Shown: one piece after another, positions 56,070 through 64,000 of the stretch
Numbering within the stretch: position 1 is the stretch's first letter
Layout of the letters: the number at the start of each line of letters is the position of its first letter
Source of the DNA: Roseiarcus sp963741405
Lineage (GTDB): Bacteria; Pseudomonadota; Alphaproteobacteria; Rhizobiales; Beijerinckiaceae
Length of the DNA: 64,000 nt
Direction of reading: 5' to 3'
NCBI GenBank assembly: GCA_963741405.1
Contig: CAVUHX010000037.1
Location: 62,001 to 126,000, forward strand
Notes under the pieces: model-generated
Seen by the model: the letters and a program-made list of their open reading frames with translations, nothing else
What the model was told of the DNA's origin: nothing
The model's database searches: none
Program-made: the position numbers and the translations under genes

Positions 56070-57444
56070 TCAGGCGGTGCGGCGTAGTGATTTGTTCGGG
56101 CTATTGTCATTGGCTTCAGCGGCACGTTGCCGGGCGAGGGCTTTCCAGTAGGCGTCCCAGTCGCCGTTGATTCGGTTTATCCGCAAGGCGAGCATATGTT
56201 CGGCATGCTCGACGCGCCACCAGGCGCCGGGCCGCTTCAGGCGTTGCTGGGCGACGTAGCGATGGGCGCTTTCGATCTCGCCGGAGCCGATCGGCAGTCC
56301 GTCGGCCAGGGCCTGGCGATAGTTCAACTGGTTGGCGCGAACGCCAAGATAACGATGGCAGGTTCGCACCGGCGCGTGCTGGTCGTCGGCTTCGGGGGGC
56401 TCGCAATGTCCGACGAGCGCCCGCAGGACGGCGTCGAGACGCCCGCCTTTGAGCGCCTCCTTCTGCGTCTCCATCCATGCGCTGCGCGCCGCCGGGTCGG
56501 GCGCGATCGCCGCCGAGGCGGCGCCCAGGTATTCGCAGACGTGATAGAAATCAATCAGGTAGCAGCCCTGATCGCCGAACTGCTGCTCGATTTGGCCGAC
56601 GATCCAGGGCGCGCCGTCGCCGACCGCGTGAACCCGGGAGTTCGCCCCGAAGCCGGCGCGAACCGCGCAGGAAAGCAGCTGGCGCCCGGCCTCTTCGACC
56701 CCGCCCTCGATCGAGCCCGCATAAACCGGCGTGCAGTTCCCTTGCGCGTGCGCCAGCGAAGCTTCGCCTCCCGCCAGGACAGCGTCTTGCCCTTGCGCTT
56801 GTCCTTCTCCTCGCTGCTCGGCTCGACAATCGGAACCATGCCGCCGTCCGTCTCGACGACGATCGGCTTGCGAAGGCCCGGCGCTTGCGGAAACTCCAAA
56901 TCCCGACGACTGCTTTCATGCATCGCCCGCGCGTGGGCGAACGTGATCCGCTGGATCGTGCTCTCGCCGATCGCGAAGCCGTAGTGCTCCTCAAGCTTGG
57001 CGCGCGCCTGCGCGAAGGGCTGATCGGCGGCGAAGTCGACGATGGCGCGCTGCAGCGGCCGCGAACACCCGAGTGGGCTCACCTTCGCCCCGAGCACGAA
57101 TGGACGCACCCGCTGCCTCCCGAACCGATATTGCGGCTCCCGAACCTCTATTTCGCCGAATTTCGTATGCCAGCGGAGTTTTTTTCGCCTTGGCGATGCA
57201 TCTGCGGGCGTTGGCGAATCTCCCGCTCCGTCGCCTCGACCCGCCGCTCGGCCCAAGTGCGCAACGCCTCCCGTCCCAGAAGACGCGTCTCCTCGACCAT
57301 CCGCTCTTCCGCCGCGTCGGCTTCCGTCAATGCCCCCTCGTCGCCTTCGACCGCCAGCACAATCGAAAACACCCGCTGGCGAAGCTCCGGATGCGCCCGC
57401 AACGCCGCCATCAGCCCCTCATCGCTCAAATCCCCGACCGACAT
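56070..57444 (-). pseudogene. ISKra4-type transposase (programmed frameshift plus a deletion)
   Basis: The N-terminal frame (from 57444) encodes LMAALRAHPELRQRVFSIVL, then EALRTWAERRVEATEREIRQ. A -1 shift joins it to KKLRWHTKFGEIEVREPQYR and ESTIQRIT, typical of ISKra4 transposases. Near 56765 one base is missing: the sense frame after WREAKL must change to SLAHAQGN to continue through GDGAPWIVGQ, LIDFYHVCEYLG and LPIGSGEIESAHRYV to the stop at 56070. With this lesion no full-length DDE enzyme is made. Confidence 0.8.
57178..57184 (-). promoter_or_regulatory. -1 ribosomal frameshift heptamer A_AAA_AAC
   Basis: In the transposase sense the codons GAA AAA AAC contain the classical X_XXY_YYZ heptamer. 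Slipping one base back leads from the short N-terminal frame (which stops 33 bases later) directly into the conserved second frame. This is the expected expression mode for some ISKra4 elements. Confidence 0.65.
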
Positions 57445-57520
57445 CCGTCGCCTCCCGCCAAATCAATCAAACCGAACCTACCCTGCATCGGTTTGAATCG
57501 CACCCTGATAATCCCAAGCC

Positions 57521-57891
57521 GCTTCGGCGTGATCGCCGGTGGGCCTCTCCGCGTTTGAGAAAGTTCAGAAGGTCTTCACGATTGCGCCCTCGGGCCGGAC
57601 CGGCAAACCGGTTTCCCATTTTGCGCTCGCCCCTCCGTCTCTCTCGGTTAGGGAGCGTAACAGGCAGAGGATCTCTCTGTTATTTCATTCATCCGCCGCA
57701 TTGATATGATGCTCAATGCACCGTAACAAAATCGCTATGCTGGAAGAGAAGATGGAGCGGCGCTGTGATTTTCCCTGCACAAGGGCATAGCAGGGCGAAC
57801 TCTGGAGCGGGTTAACCCAACCGACTTGTGCTGTATTCTTGGACTGAGGTGACCGGGCGACCGCAAGCCTGGCGTAACTGCCGCGCCAGTC
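57521..57891. other. Intergenic region, nothing recognised
   Basis: 371 bp between the ISKra4 element and the 3' end of btaB. It contains an AT-richer stretch near 57660-57740 but no supported gene or RNA. Confidence 0.4.
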
Positions 57892-58239
57892 CTACATCGT
57901 CGAGACGAGCCCGCGAGCGACCGCAAGGTTGGCCAGAGTTTCGCCGAGATCTTCGCGTGGCGAGACGTCGAAAGCAGCGAGCCAGCCCCTCAGCGCTGAC
58001 TTGAAGGGCTTTGGCCAGGCCGCGCAGTCGCCGAAATTGATCACGTGCAGCGAACCGCCCTCCGCGACGACATCGATGGCCCGGGCAAGAGCTTCTTGCC
58101 ATGGCGGAATCATCGACAAGGCGTAGAAAATCATCACGCGTTCGAACCGGTCGCGGCCGAACAGGGACCTTGGCTGCTCTTCGACAGTGCTCCGAGCCAA
58201 GTTTTTGATCGCGCGCGCAAAATCGCGCTACGCCGCGGG

Positions 58240-58251
58240 CGTGGCACTACA
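58240..58251 (+). repeat. Subterminal direct repeat CGTGGCACTACA, copy 1
   Basis: Twelve bases, 66 bp inside the left IS end and 20 bases beyond the transposase stop. An identical copy is at 60015-60026. A shortened version (GGCACTACA) follows the stop of the transposase remnant near 31035-31043. Confidence 0.6.
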
Positions 58252-58271
58252 AAACGAAGGAAGCGCGTAAA

Positions 58272-59930
58272 TCAGGCGGCGGAGATCTGCCGCATTGTCG
58301 GCGGCAGGGCGACGCCGAGGGCGGAGAGCGCGAGGCTGGCGCCTGGGCGTGGGGCGGAGCGCAGCAGGAAGCGTTTGCCGTCCTGCTCGACCTCGGTCTC
58401 GGTGAGCGAGTCGAGGTCGGCCATCACGGCGGGCCAGGAGGCGCGGGCGCCGCTGTCGACCGCGGCGAGCCGGTCTTCCAGCTCCTTCTTGAGAACGAGC
58501 GCGAGAAAGCTGCAGGCGACGTGGCCGCGGATCGTTTCGTCGAGCTTGTGGTAGATCGGCCGCGTGTCGAGCAGACTTTTGGTCGTGCGAAAGGTTCGCT
58601 CCACGGTCCAGAGTTGTTTGTAGACGAGCATCGCCTCCAGCGGCGAGAGATGGGCGTTGGTCTGCAGCACGAACACGCCGTCGAATTTTGCGTCCTCCTC
58701 GACTTTGGCGCGGTCGATGGAAAAGCCGTCTCCCTCCGGGTCGGCGAGGAAGCGGCGGTAGCCCTTGTTGCCGACGAGGCTCTTGTCGCCCTTCTTCAAT
58801 TGCCGCTCAAGGTTGGCGACGATGGTCGCGCGATTGGCGGCGTCCTTTGTCATCTCGTCGAGGTTGCGGCAGACGACATAGCGCCGCCCGGCGAGCGCGA
58901 CCGCCTTGGCCTCGTAGTCGACCTCGCGCCGCGGCTTCTTCAGGACGAAGGGAACGAACGGCGCGGGATCGTCGAGGACGAGCTCGCGCACCAGCTTGTC
59001 GGTCCGCTCGCGCACGCCCAGAACGTAGATGAGCCCTCGCGTCTCGAGTTCGGCGATCGTCTCGGCGCTGATCATGCCACGGTCGGCGACGACGCAGACG
59101 CGGTTGATGCGGAAGCGGCGCTGCAGGCGGTCGATCGCCGGGATCAGGCCCGTCACGTCGGCGGTGTTCCCGGGCCACATCTCGGTGCATACCGGGCGGC
59201 CGTCGCCGTCGAGCAGCACGGCCAGGATCATCTGGTTGAGGTCGGGCCGGTGATCCTTGGAGAAGCCGCGCCTCCCCAGCGTCTGGCCGCCCGCGCCTTC
59301 GAAATAGAGGCTGGTGGTGTCCATGAACACGATGTCGAGCGTGGTCAGGAGGTCGCGCCGGGCGGCGAACAACTCCTCCTCCAGGACGTCCTTCACGCAG
59401 CGCGGCGAAAACGGCGTCGCGGCGTCCTGCTGGTCTTTTGGCAGTTCCTCGCCGAGCCACGCCATCGTGCGATAGAGATGATGCAGTTCGATCTCGTCGA
59501 CGCCGTCGATGCGGTAGTCCTCGCGCCAGCGATCGGCGGCGCGGTCCGAGCCGCCGCACGCCAGGCGATGGAGCACGGTCAGGAACGCCGCGCGCTCCAG
59601 CGAGAAGTCATGGTTGCGCGCGCCCGCCAGGCGCTCGATCACCCCCCGGCAGCCGGTCTCCTCCCACACCCGCTCGAAGGCGAGCGCCGGACCGACGCGC
59701 CGCGTCGCCACGACGGTGGCCTCGCCGCGGTCGAGCGCATCGAGCACGATCGCCTTGTCGGCAAACCGCGCGCCCGAGCGCAGCAGTCGCTCCAACTGCC
59801 CGCTCTCGTTGAGATCCTCGACCCGCCCGAGCGTGGCGATCACCTGCTGGCGGACGGCCGCGCCCTCGCGCCGGCTCTCGACGATCTGCAGATAAGCGCG
59901 ACCACCAGAGGTCTTCTTGCGGAAATACAT
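58272..59930 (-). CDS. IS1634-family transposase
   Basis: A 552-aa DDE-type transposase of the IS4 superfamily. LDIVFMDTTSLYFEGAGG supplies the first catalytic Asp, INRVCVVADRGMISAETIAE the second, and the YKQLWTVERTFRTTKSLLDT block contains the YREK-like motif with the catalytic Glu. The N-terminus (YFRKKTSGGRAYLQIVESRR) is the family start. No stop or frame break is seen, so the element may still be mobile. It is transcribed in the same direction as btaB. Confidence 0.93.
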   Translation of the reverse strand: MYFRKKTSGGRAYLQIVESRREGAAVRQQVIATLGRVEDLNESGQLERLLRSGARFADKAIVLDALDRGEATVVATRRVGPALAFERVWEETGCRGVIERLAGARNHDFSLERAAFLTVLHRLACGGSDRAADRWREDYRIDGVDEIELHHLYRTMAWLGEELPKDQQDAATPFSPRCVKDVLEEELFAARRDLLTTLDIVFMDTTSLYFEGAGGQTLGRRGFSKDHRPDLNQMILAVLLDGDGRPVCTEMWPGNTADVTGLIPAIDRLQRRFRINRVCVVADRGMISAETIAELETRGLIYVLGVRERTDKLVRELVLDDPAPFVPFVLKKPRREVDYEAKAVALAGRRYVVCRNLDEMTKDAANRATIVANLERQLKKGDKSLVGNKGYRRFLADPEGDGFSIDRAKVEEDAKFDGVFVLQTNAHLSPLEAMLVYKQLWTVERTFRTTKSLLDTRPIYHKLDETIRGHVACSFLALVLKKELEDRLAAVDSGARASWPAVMADLDSLTETEVEQDGKRFLLRSAPRPGASLALSALGVALPPTMRQISAA

Positions 59931-60014
59931 GGCGGAAAGCCTGTCGCCGACTCGATGTCGGTGCGCACAGAATCCGCTGCGATTATCACAAAATCAAGCG
60001 AAATCGGCACAAAA

Positions 60015-60026
60015 CGTGGCACTACA
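60015..60026 (+). repeat. Subterminal direct repeat CGTGGCACTACA, copy 2
   Basis: Identical to 58240-58251, located 80 bp inside the right IS end, upstream of the transposase start. Its position beside AAAACG-type sequence suggests a transposase-binding or regulatory site rather than a target duplication. Confidence 0.6.
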
Positions 60027-60428
60027 TTTTCGCGTCCGCACACCCTCGGCTCAAATCATATCAATAACTTACGCGCCACGCACATGCGTTAACTGTCGAA
60101 GATCAGCTTGGCGCGAAAGCCGTGGCGTCCGCCTCGGCGATCGTGATGCGCGAGGCAAGCCCGGCGCGCCTGATCGAAGCGCCCGCCGTGTCGAGCGTCT
60201 CGCGCGAGACGTCGAAGCCATAGTATTCCGCCAGGGGATAGGCGCGGGCCGCCTTGATCAGATTGCGGCCGGTGCCACAGCCGATTTCGAGCACCCCGTC
60301 GCCCGGTTCCGGCCGCAGCCGGGCGATCGCCTCGTCGCGGCCGATCAGATAATACTTGCGGGCCAGGTCGTAGATGTGGCGCTGCCGGCGGTACATTCTG
60401 TCCATCAACAGGCCGGCATCGCTCATCC

Positions 60429-61668
60429 TCAGGCGTCCTTCAGGACATAGTGGTGAAAAGCTCCGTAAATCGACGATCGATCCCGCCGCCCGAGTTCCCG
60501 GCTGCGCTCCTCTTCGTAGCGCCAGCGGCTCAAAAGGCCATCCGGCAGCCGCCCGGGCAGCAGACGCTCGTCGGCGGCGGTGCGGAAAATGACCCGCGCG
60601 CCCGCGCGAGCCGTGCGGGCGATCTCGGTCCACAGCGCCGCCAGGTCGGCGTCGGTCATCCAGTCCTGGGCGTCGAGGAGCACGTAACGATCGAAGCTCT
60701 CCGCGGGCGAACCTCTCAAGGTCTCGGTCAGCGAGCGCTGCACATAGCGCACCCGCTCCGACCGGGTGCGAACAGCTTCGAAATTCTCCTCCTGCAGATA
60801 GGGCGTCAGGTCCGGTTTCGGACCCGGAGCATAGCGGCGGCCGAACGCCTGCCAGGCAAAATAATTGTCGGCGAGAGGAAAATCGCAGGCGAGCCACTCG
60901 AACTCGCTGGCTCAGAACCTCGGCGATGCCCCTGGGCGAGTCGGCTGCGAGCGCCGCGTATTGCGTCGGCGGGATCCCGAGGCCGTAGAGCGAAGCGGGT
61001 TGCTTCATCGCCCAGCGGACCAGCGGCTTGTCGAAGATCGGCGCGAGTCGCTCCTCGTACAAAGCTCTCTGCTCAGCGAGCGTCCTGGCCTCGAGGATGG
61101 CGGAGGGGTCGAGCCGATGCAGGCGGGCGAGCGCGTGGCCCGCCCCGAGGAAATGCCCGAGCAGGCCGTGGCGGTAGAAATTGCGGGCGAATACGCCGAT
61201 GCGGCGGCGGCCGAACACACGACGCCTGTCCCAGTAGGCGCGCGTGGCGGGGTCGAGGCTGGCGCGCAGCCGCTGGTCGTAGACGTTCAGGTTTGTGCGG
61301 GCGTCGGCACGGCCGAAGAAGCGGAAGAACGCATGATAGTCCGGCAGATGCCGGAGCGCACAGATCTTGAGCTTGCCGAGCGCCATATGCGCTCCGTTGA
61401 GATCGACCGCGGTGACGCCCATTGGATCGGCGGTGAGATAGGAGAGCACGTTGCACCCGCCCGAGGCTATGGCGATGACCTCGTGGCCCGGCCCGATCTC
61501 GAGCGCCTCCATATCGATGACCGGATCTTCCCAAATCTGAGGATAGACGAGTTTCGAGAACGCCAAGGTGAACACGCGCTCAAGCACGCCCGCCCGAGAC
61601 AGGGGCTTGGCGCGATGGACGGCTGCCTTCAGGGATGCGCCGGTCGACTTCCGGACCGCTTTGGCCAC
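60429..61668 (-). pseudogene. btaA: BtaA, S-adenosylmethionine:diacylglycerol transferase, frameshifted
   Basis: The first frame (GTG 61668, or TTG 61677) encodes LVYPQIWEDPVIDMEALEIG, IASGGCNVLSYL and the long helical domain to RGIAEVLSQ. The second frame continues with EWLACDFPLADNYF-type sequence, RYVQRSLTETLRGSP, RYVLLDAQDWMTDADLAALW and SSIYGAFHHYV to the stop. One extra base near 60905-60912 separates them; removing it gives about 412 aa, the normal BtaA size. BtaA adds the 3-amino-3-carboxypropyl group of SAM to diacylglycerol, the first step of DGTS synthesis. It is followed 2 bp later by the interrupted btaB. Confidence 0.85.
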
Positions 61669-61838
61669 ATGCGCCAACTCAATCTCCCATCCTGCGAGGA
61701 CGGGAAGCGCGCTAGATGAGTCGCATGACGACGGCGCGACGGATCCTACTCTCGGGTCGCCGTTTACCACGCCGGGCGGAAGCGGGCACGCTCACCGGAT
61801 CGGGGCACGCTGTCATCGAGGCCCAGGCCAAAATAAGC
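61669..61838. other. Upstream region of btaA
   Basis: 170 bp between the start of btaA and the minus-strand terminator. No gene recognised. A phosphate-regulated promoter would be expected here from btaAB biology, but I cannot point to a convincing Pho box. Confidence 0.35.
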
Positions 61839-61881
61839 AAAAAAAGAGCGGATCGGCTGGGAGGGGGCCCGCCGATCCGCT
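61839..61881 (-). terminator. Strong intrinsic terminator, minus strand
   Basis: An 11-bp perfect stem (AGCGGATCGGC at 61847-61857 with GCCGATCCGCT at 61871-61881), 13-base loop, followed on the minus strand by seven T (61845-61839). It lies 254 bp after the dac stop, so it ends that transcript or a separate small RNA. Confidence 0.75.
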
Positions 61882-62134
61882 AGCCACGTAAGATATACTC
61901 GGTCCGTCTTGGCGCTCGGGGGCTGGGGGGCAAGAAAACCGAGCAAACCGCAAACCGACCTCACGCGGCACACTATAGAGAATGCCGACCTGTTGCGGCA
62001 TGCGCTTGTCCGGAAGCTGGCCAAACTAAGGCATTATGCAAAACAATTATGAACGTCACTAAAAGGGACCGTCCAAAAAGGACAATAATGATAAAAACTT
62101 AAGCCTTTCAATCTCGAACCTATCGGCGCCAGAG
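61882..62134 (-). other. Long 3' untranslated region or small-RNA locus
   Basis: 253 bp between the D,D-carboxypeptidase stop and a strong terminator on the same strand. It is AT-richer in 62030-62100 (a possible promoter) and has no open frame with coding character. It could encode a small RNA ending at the terminator. Confidence 0.35.
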
Positions 62135-63502
62135 TCAGTCGGCCTTCGGCTCCTTCCTGACGGCCTTCGCCTTCGCGCCGCCGGCTTGCGGCTTTGTCGT
62201 CGGTTTCACCAACTCCTTACTTGCAACGACAGGCTTCGCCGCCTTCAAATGGCGCGCGGCGGGGGACGGCGTTCGGATTGCTCCCTTGAGAACCGTCGGC
62301 GCGTTCGGCTCTCCGTTCGGTGACGCCTGGTCGTCCACCTCGTTCGCCTTTTCGGCCGAATAGGCCTTTGCGTCGGCCGGCAGCCCGGCGGTCGCGGCGG
62401 GCGTGGACCGAGCGCCGAGAACCGGGCCTTTCCAACCGGATACGGGCCCGATGAAGACCGGGATCGGATCAAAATGCGGGCGTTCGTCGGATATTTGGGT
62501 ATGATAGGGCGTGCCGCTCGCGGCCACCGCGGTGACGACGGTTCCGCGACCTTGGGGCGTTGTCTGGACCGGTTCGGCCACGCTTTCCTCTTCGGCCGCA
62601 GCGATCGCCGCGGCGCTCCGGTGCAGGCAAACGTCCACGCGCATGTTTTTCGGGCCGACGCCGGCGGAAGGCAGCGATTCCAGGGTTCCCAGTCCGCCGC
62701 CCGCCGCGAAGCCGCGATCGAACAGGTCGGCCGCCTCCTGGGTGCGCAGCTTCGCCGACGGCGAGCCAAGCACCACAACGATAAGACGCCGGCCGTAATG
62801 GCTGGCCGTCGCGACGACGTTGAACCCGGCCGGGCAGGTGAAGCCGGTCTTCATGCCGTCGGCGCCCGGATAGCGGCCGAGCAGGCCGTTGTGGTTGGTG
62901 ATGATCTGATTGGCGAGTTGCAGCGCCCCGATTCCGTAGAGATCTGCGTGGTCCGGAAATTCGCGCAAGAGCGCGCGAGCAATCATCGCCATGTCGCGGG
63001 CCGAAGACACGTGCTCGGGGTTATGCAGCCCGTTCGGATTGACGAAATGCAATTCTTGCAGGCCCAGGCGCTTCGCCGCCGCGTTCATGTCGTCCGCGAA
63101 GGCTTCGACCGAACCGGACACGCCCTCGGCGATCATGATCGCCACGTCGTTTGGAGACTTCACCATCAGCATTTTTAGGGCGTTGTCGAGCGTCACTTCC
63201 GTGCCCGGACGAAAGCCCATCTTCGACGGCGGCATCCGCGCCGCGCGCGCCGACATGACGAGCGGCGTATCCATCGTCAGTTTGCCCGTCCGGACCGCGT
63301 CGAGCGCGACATAGACGGTCATCAGCTTGGTCAGCGATGCTGGATACCAGGCCTCGGTCGCCTCGTTCTGGATCAGCACCTGCCCGGTGTCGGCGTCGGC
63401 GACAAGATACGGCGTCGTGTCTGCGGCGGCGGCGCCAAGCCAGAGAGAGAATCCGAAGCCGAACGCGGCCAGCCGCCCGACTGATCTAGCGCCAAAAGGC
63501 AT
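62135..63502 (-). CDS. D-alanyl-D-alanine carboxypeptidase (S11, DacA-type)
   Basis: A 455-aa periplasmic penicillin-binding enzyme trimming peptidoglycan pentapeptides. A signal peptide (LAAFGFGFSLWLGAAAA) precedes the transpeptidase fold with SLTK at 56-59, SPN at 116-118 and KTG at 218-220. The C-terminal 150 residues are Pro/Ala/Lys-rich and basic, possibly cell-wall-binding, and replace the usual amphipathic anchor. ATG 63502 gives a proper signal peptide. Confidence 0.93.
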   Translation of the reverse strand: MPFGARSVGRLAAFGFGFSLWLGAAAADTTPYLVADADTGQVLIQNEATEAWYPASLTKLMTVYVALDAVRTGKLTMDTPLVMSARAARMPPSKMGFRPGTEVTLDNALKMLMVKSPNDVAIMIAEGVSGSVEAFADDMNAAAKRLGLQELHFVNPNGLHNPEHVSSARDMAMIARALLREFPDHADLYGIGALQLANQIITNHNGLLGRYPGADGMKTGFTCPAGFNVVATASHYGRRLIVVVLGSPSAKLRTQEAADLFDRGFAAGGGLGTLESLPSAGVGPKNMRVDVCLHRSAAAIAAAEEESVAEPVQTTPQGRGTVVTAVAASGTPYHTQISDERPHFDPIPVFIGPVSGWKGPVLGARSTPAATAGLPADAKAYSAEKANEVDDQASPNGEPNAPTVLKGAIRTPSPAARHLKAAKPVVASKELVKPTTKPQAGGAKAKAVRKEPKAD

Positions 63503-63809
63503 GTTGTCGCTCCTGCCGACGCCCACGAGCTTGGCACTCCTAGAGCAGAAAGTCCGCAAGCTCAAGTTTTGGCGGTCGCCCAGACTTGATCGCGGGCTTT
63601 CTGGCGCTGCAGTTTGACGCGGCGCAAACCTGTTTGCCGCTGGTGATGGAAGCACTTTCGCTTCGACGAAACGACCATGAATACGGAATTGCGCGGAACG
63701 GGGGAGTTGAGCGGTGTCCGGCCGTCGAGGGTCGGCGAAGTCCGATGGCCAACTAAGAAGGGAAACGTCGCCGTTCGACGCCGACGGAGATGGGAGGTCG
63801 CCCTGGCCG
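63503..63809. other. Intergenic region, nothing recognised
   Basis: 307 bp between dac and the VIT-family gene. It includes the dac promoter; no motif was identified with confidence. Confidence 0.4.
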
Positions 63810-64000
63810 CTAGACGGCCTTGCCGACCAGCGCGCCGATCGCCGCCGTCACCGCCATGGCGAAGGCGCCCCAGAAGGCGACCCGGACGGTCGGCTTGATA
63901 ACGGGCGCGCCGCCAAGCCACGCGCCGAGCGCACCGAGCACGGCGAGAAAGACGAGGGCCGCGGTCGAGACGGCCGCGACGATTGTCCCTTCAGGCGCAA
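63810..64000 (-). CDS. VIT-family Fe/Mn transporter, C-terminal end (runs out of window)
   Basis: The minus frame entering at the window edge reads APEGTIVAAVSTAALVFLAV, then LGALGAWLGGAPVIKP, VRVAFWGAFAMAVTAAIGAL and ends VGKAV at 63810. The two hydrophobic helices with G/A spacing and the RVxFWGxxAMxxT element are typical of the last helices of VIT/CCC1 proteins. The N-terminal majority lies beyond the window, so integrity is unknown. Confidence 0.65.
   Translation of the reverse strand, partial: APEGTIVAAVSTAALVFLAVLGALGAWLGGAPVIKPTVRVAFWGAFAMAVTAAIGALVGKAV

Larger units (their letters stand above)
56033..57520 (-). mobile_element. ISKra4-family insertion sequence, inactive
   Basis: About 1.49 kb. 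Imperfect terminal inverted repeats of about 35 bp lie at 56033-56067 and 57485-57520, sharing GGCT and GGGTGCGAT with CAAA. It holds one transposase gene in two programmed frames plus an inactivating deletion. The flanking duplication is not clear. The left end sits about 35 bp from the 6S RNA start. Confidence 0.7.
58174..60106 (-). mobile_element. IS1634-family insertion sequence in btaB
   Basis: 1933 bp, bounded by 15-bp inverted repeats with one mismatch: CTGCTCTTCGACAGT (58174-58188) and the complement of ACTGTCGAAGATCAG (60092-60106). The 5-bp target duplication CTTGG occurs at 58169-58173 and 60107-60111. Size, ends beginning with C and 5-bp duplication fit the IS1634 family. The transposase is intact, so it could be active. 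Confidence 0.9.
57892..60426 (-). pseudogene. btaB: BtaB, DGHS N-methyltransferase, interrupted by IS1634-type element
   Basis: The N-terminal part (60426-60107) encodes LLMDRMYRRQRHIYDLARKY and the SAM motif VLEIGCGTGRN; the C-terminal part (58173-57892) encodes SLFGRDRFERVMIFYALSM, then IPPWQEALARAIDV to the stop. Removing 58174-60106 and one CTTGG copy gives one 198-codon frame reading ATAFAPRSLFGR across the join. BtaB methylates diacylglyceryl homoserine three times to make the betaine lipid DGTS, used by some bacteria under phosphate limitation. It starts 3 bp after btaA, as in other btaAB operons. The insertion must abolish function. Confidence 0.88.

Noticed and set aside
58240..60026. 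12-bp CGTGGCACTACA repeats taken as the IS target duplication
   Set aside because: A better boundary exists: 15-bp inverted repeats with CTTGG duplications that restore the btaB frame exactly.
58521..60092. 523-codon plus-strand frame
   Set aside because: Antisense of the IS1634 transposase, which has clear catalytic motifs.

Overview
The window is about 64 kb of high-GC chromosome with Shine-Dalgarno-type starts, many GTG/TTG starts and tightly overlapping operons. Gene content suggests an alphaproteobacterium, most likely a Hyphomicrobiales (Rhizobiales) member. The indicators are a PodJ-like Sel1 protein, a second FtsZ outside the dcw cluster, the BtaA/BtaB betaine-lipid pair, an alphaproteobacterial-style 6S RNA beside the 5-formyl-THF cyclo-ligase gene, and the efp/epmA pair. 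The family cannot be fixed from sequence alone. No tRNA, rRNA or CRISPR array was seen.

Layout. 0-7 kb: a family-4 glycosyltransferase (cut by the window start), a glycogen-debranching-type glucosidase, YchF, a DUF937 membrane protein and a lipoprotein alpha/beta hydrolase. 7.4-10.6 kb: a large cyclase/ATPase/repeat signalling protein. 10.6-14.7 kb: a four-gene minus-strand operon with two mutually homologous proteins of unknown function, a DyP-type peroxidase (frameshifted) and a catalase-like heme protein. 15-18 kb: an EmrAB-type efflux pair whose emrA has an in-frame amber codon. 18-25 kb: a frameshifted PodJ-like gene, a MerR regulator, cmk, then a decayed stretch (VIT remnant, ABC ATPase remnant). 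25-36 kb: a second FtsZ, OxyR, RecG, a Rieske oxygenase/reductase pair, MsrA and CorA. 36-44 kb: housekeeping genes including nadE, prmC and secA.

44-50 kb is an accessory zone. It holds an AhpD-like protein, two convergent RAYT transposase remnants abutting a 5'-truncated wax-ester-synthase gene, a 221-bp MITE, a lower-GC gene fusing an AbrB/MazE-type DNA-binding domain to an unknown nuclease-like region, and an HTH protein with a REP-like palindrome embedded in its reading frame. 49-56 kb returns to compact housekeeping: epmA-recQ-mutM, divergent efp, and 6S RNA followed by cyclo-ligase, a YmdB-type phosphodiesterase and gph. 56-62 kb is shaped by insertion sequences. An ISKra4-type element with a -1 slippery site sits just upstream of 6S RNA. 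An IS1634-type element interrupts btaB with a clean 5-bp target duplication, and btaA beside it carries a single-base frameshift, so the betaine-lipid pathway looks doubly broken. The window ends with a D,D-carboxypeptidase and the 3' end of a VIT-family transporter.

Several breaks are one-base frameshifts or a point stop (DyP, PodJ-like, btaA, emrA). These may be real decay or consensus errors. The IS insertion, truncations and relic genes are independent of that doubt. The two most interesting leads are the DyP/catalase-like/paired-unknown operon and the AbrB-nuclease-like fusion.
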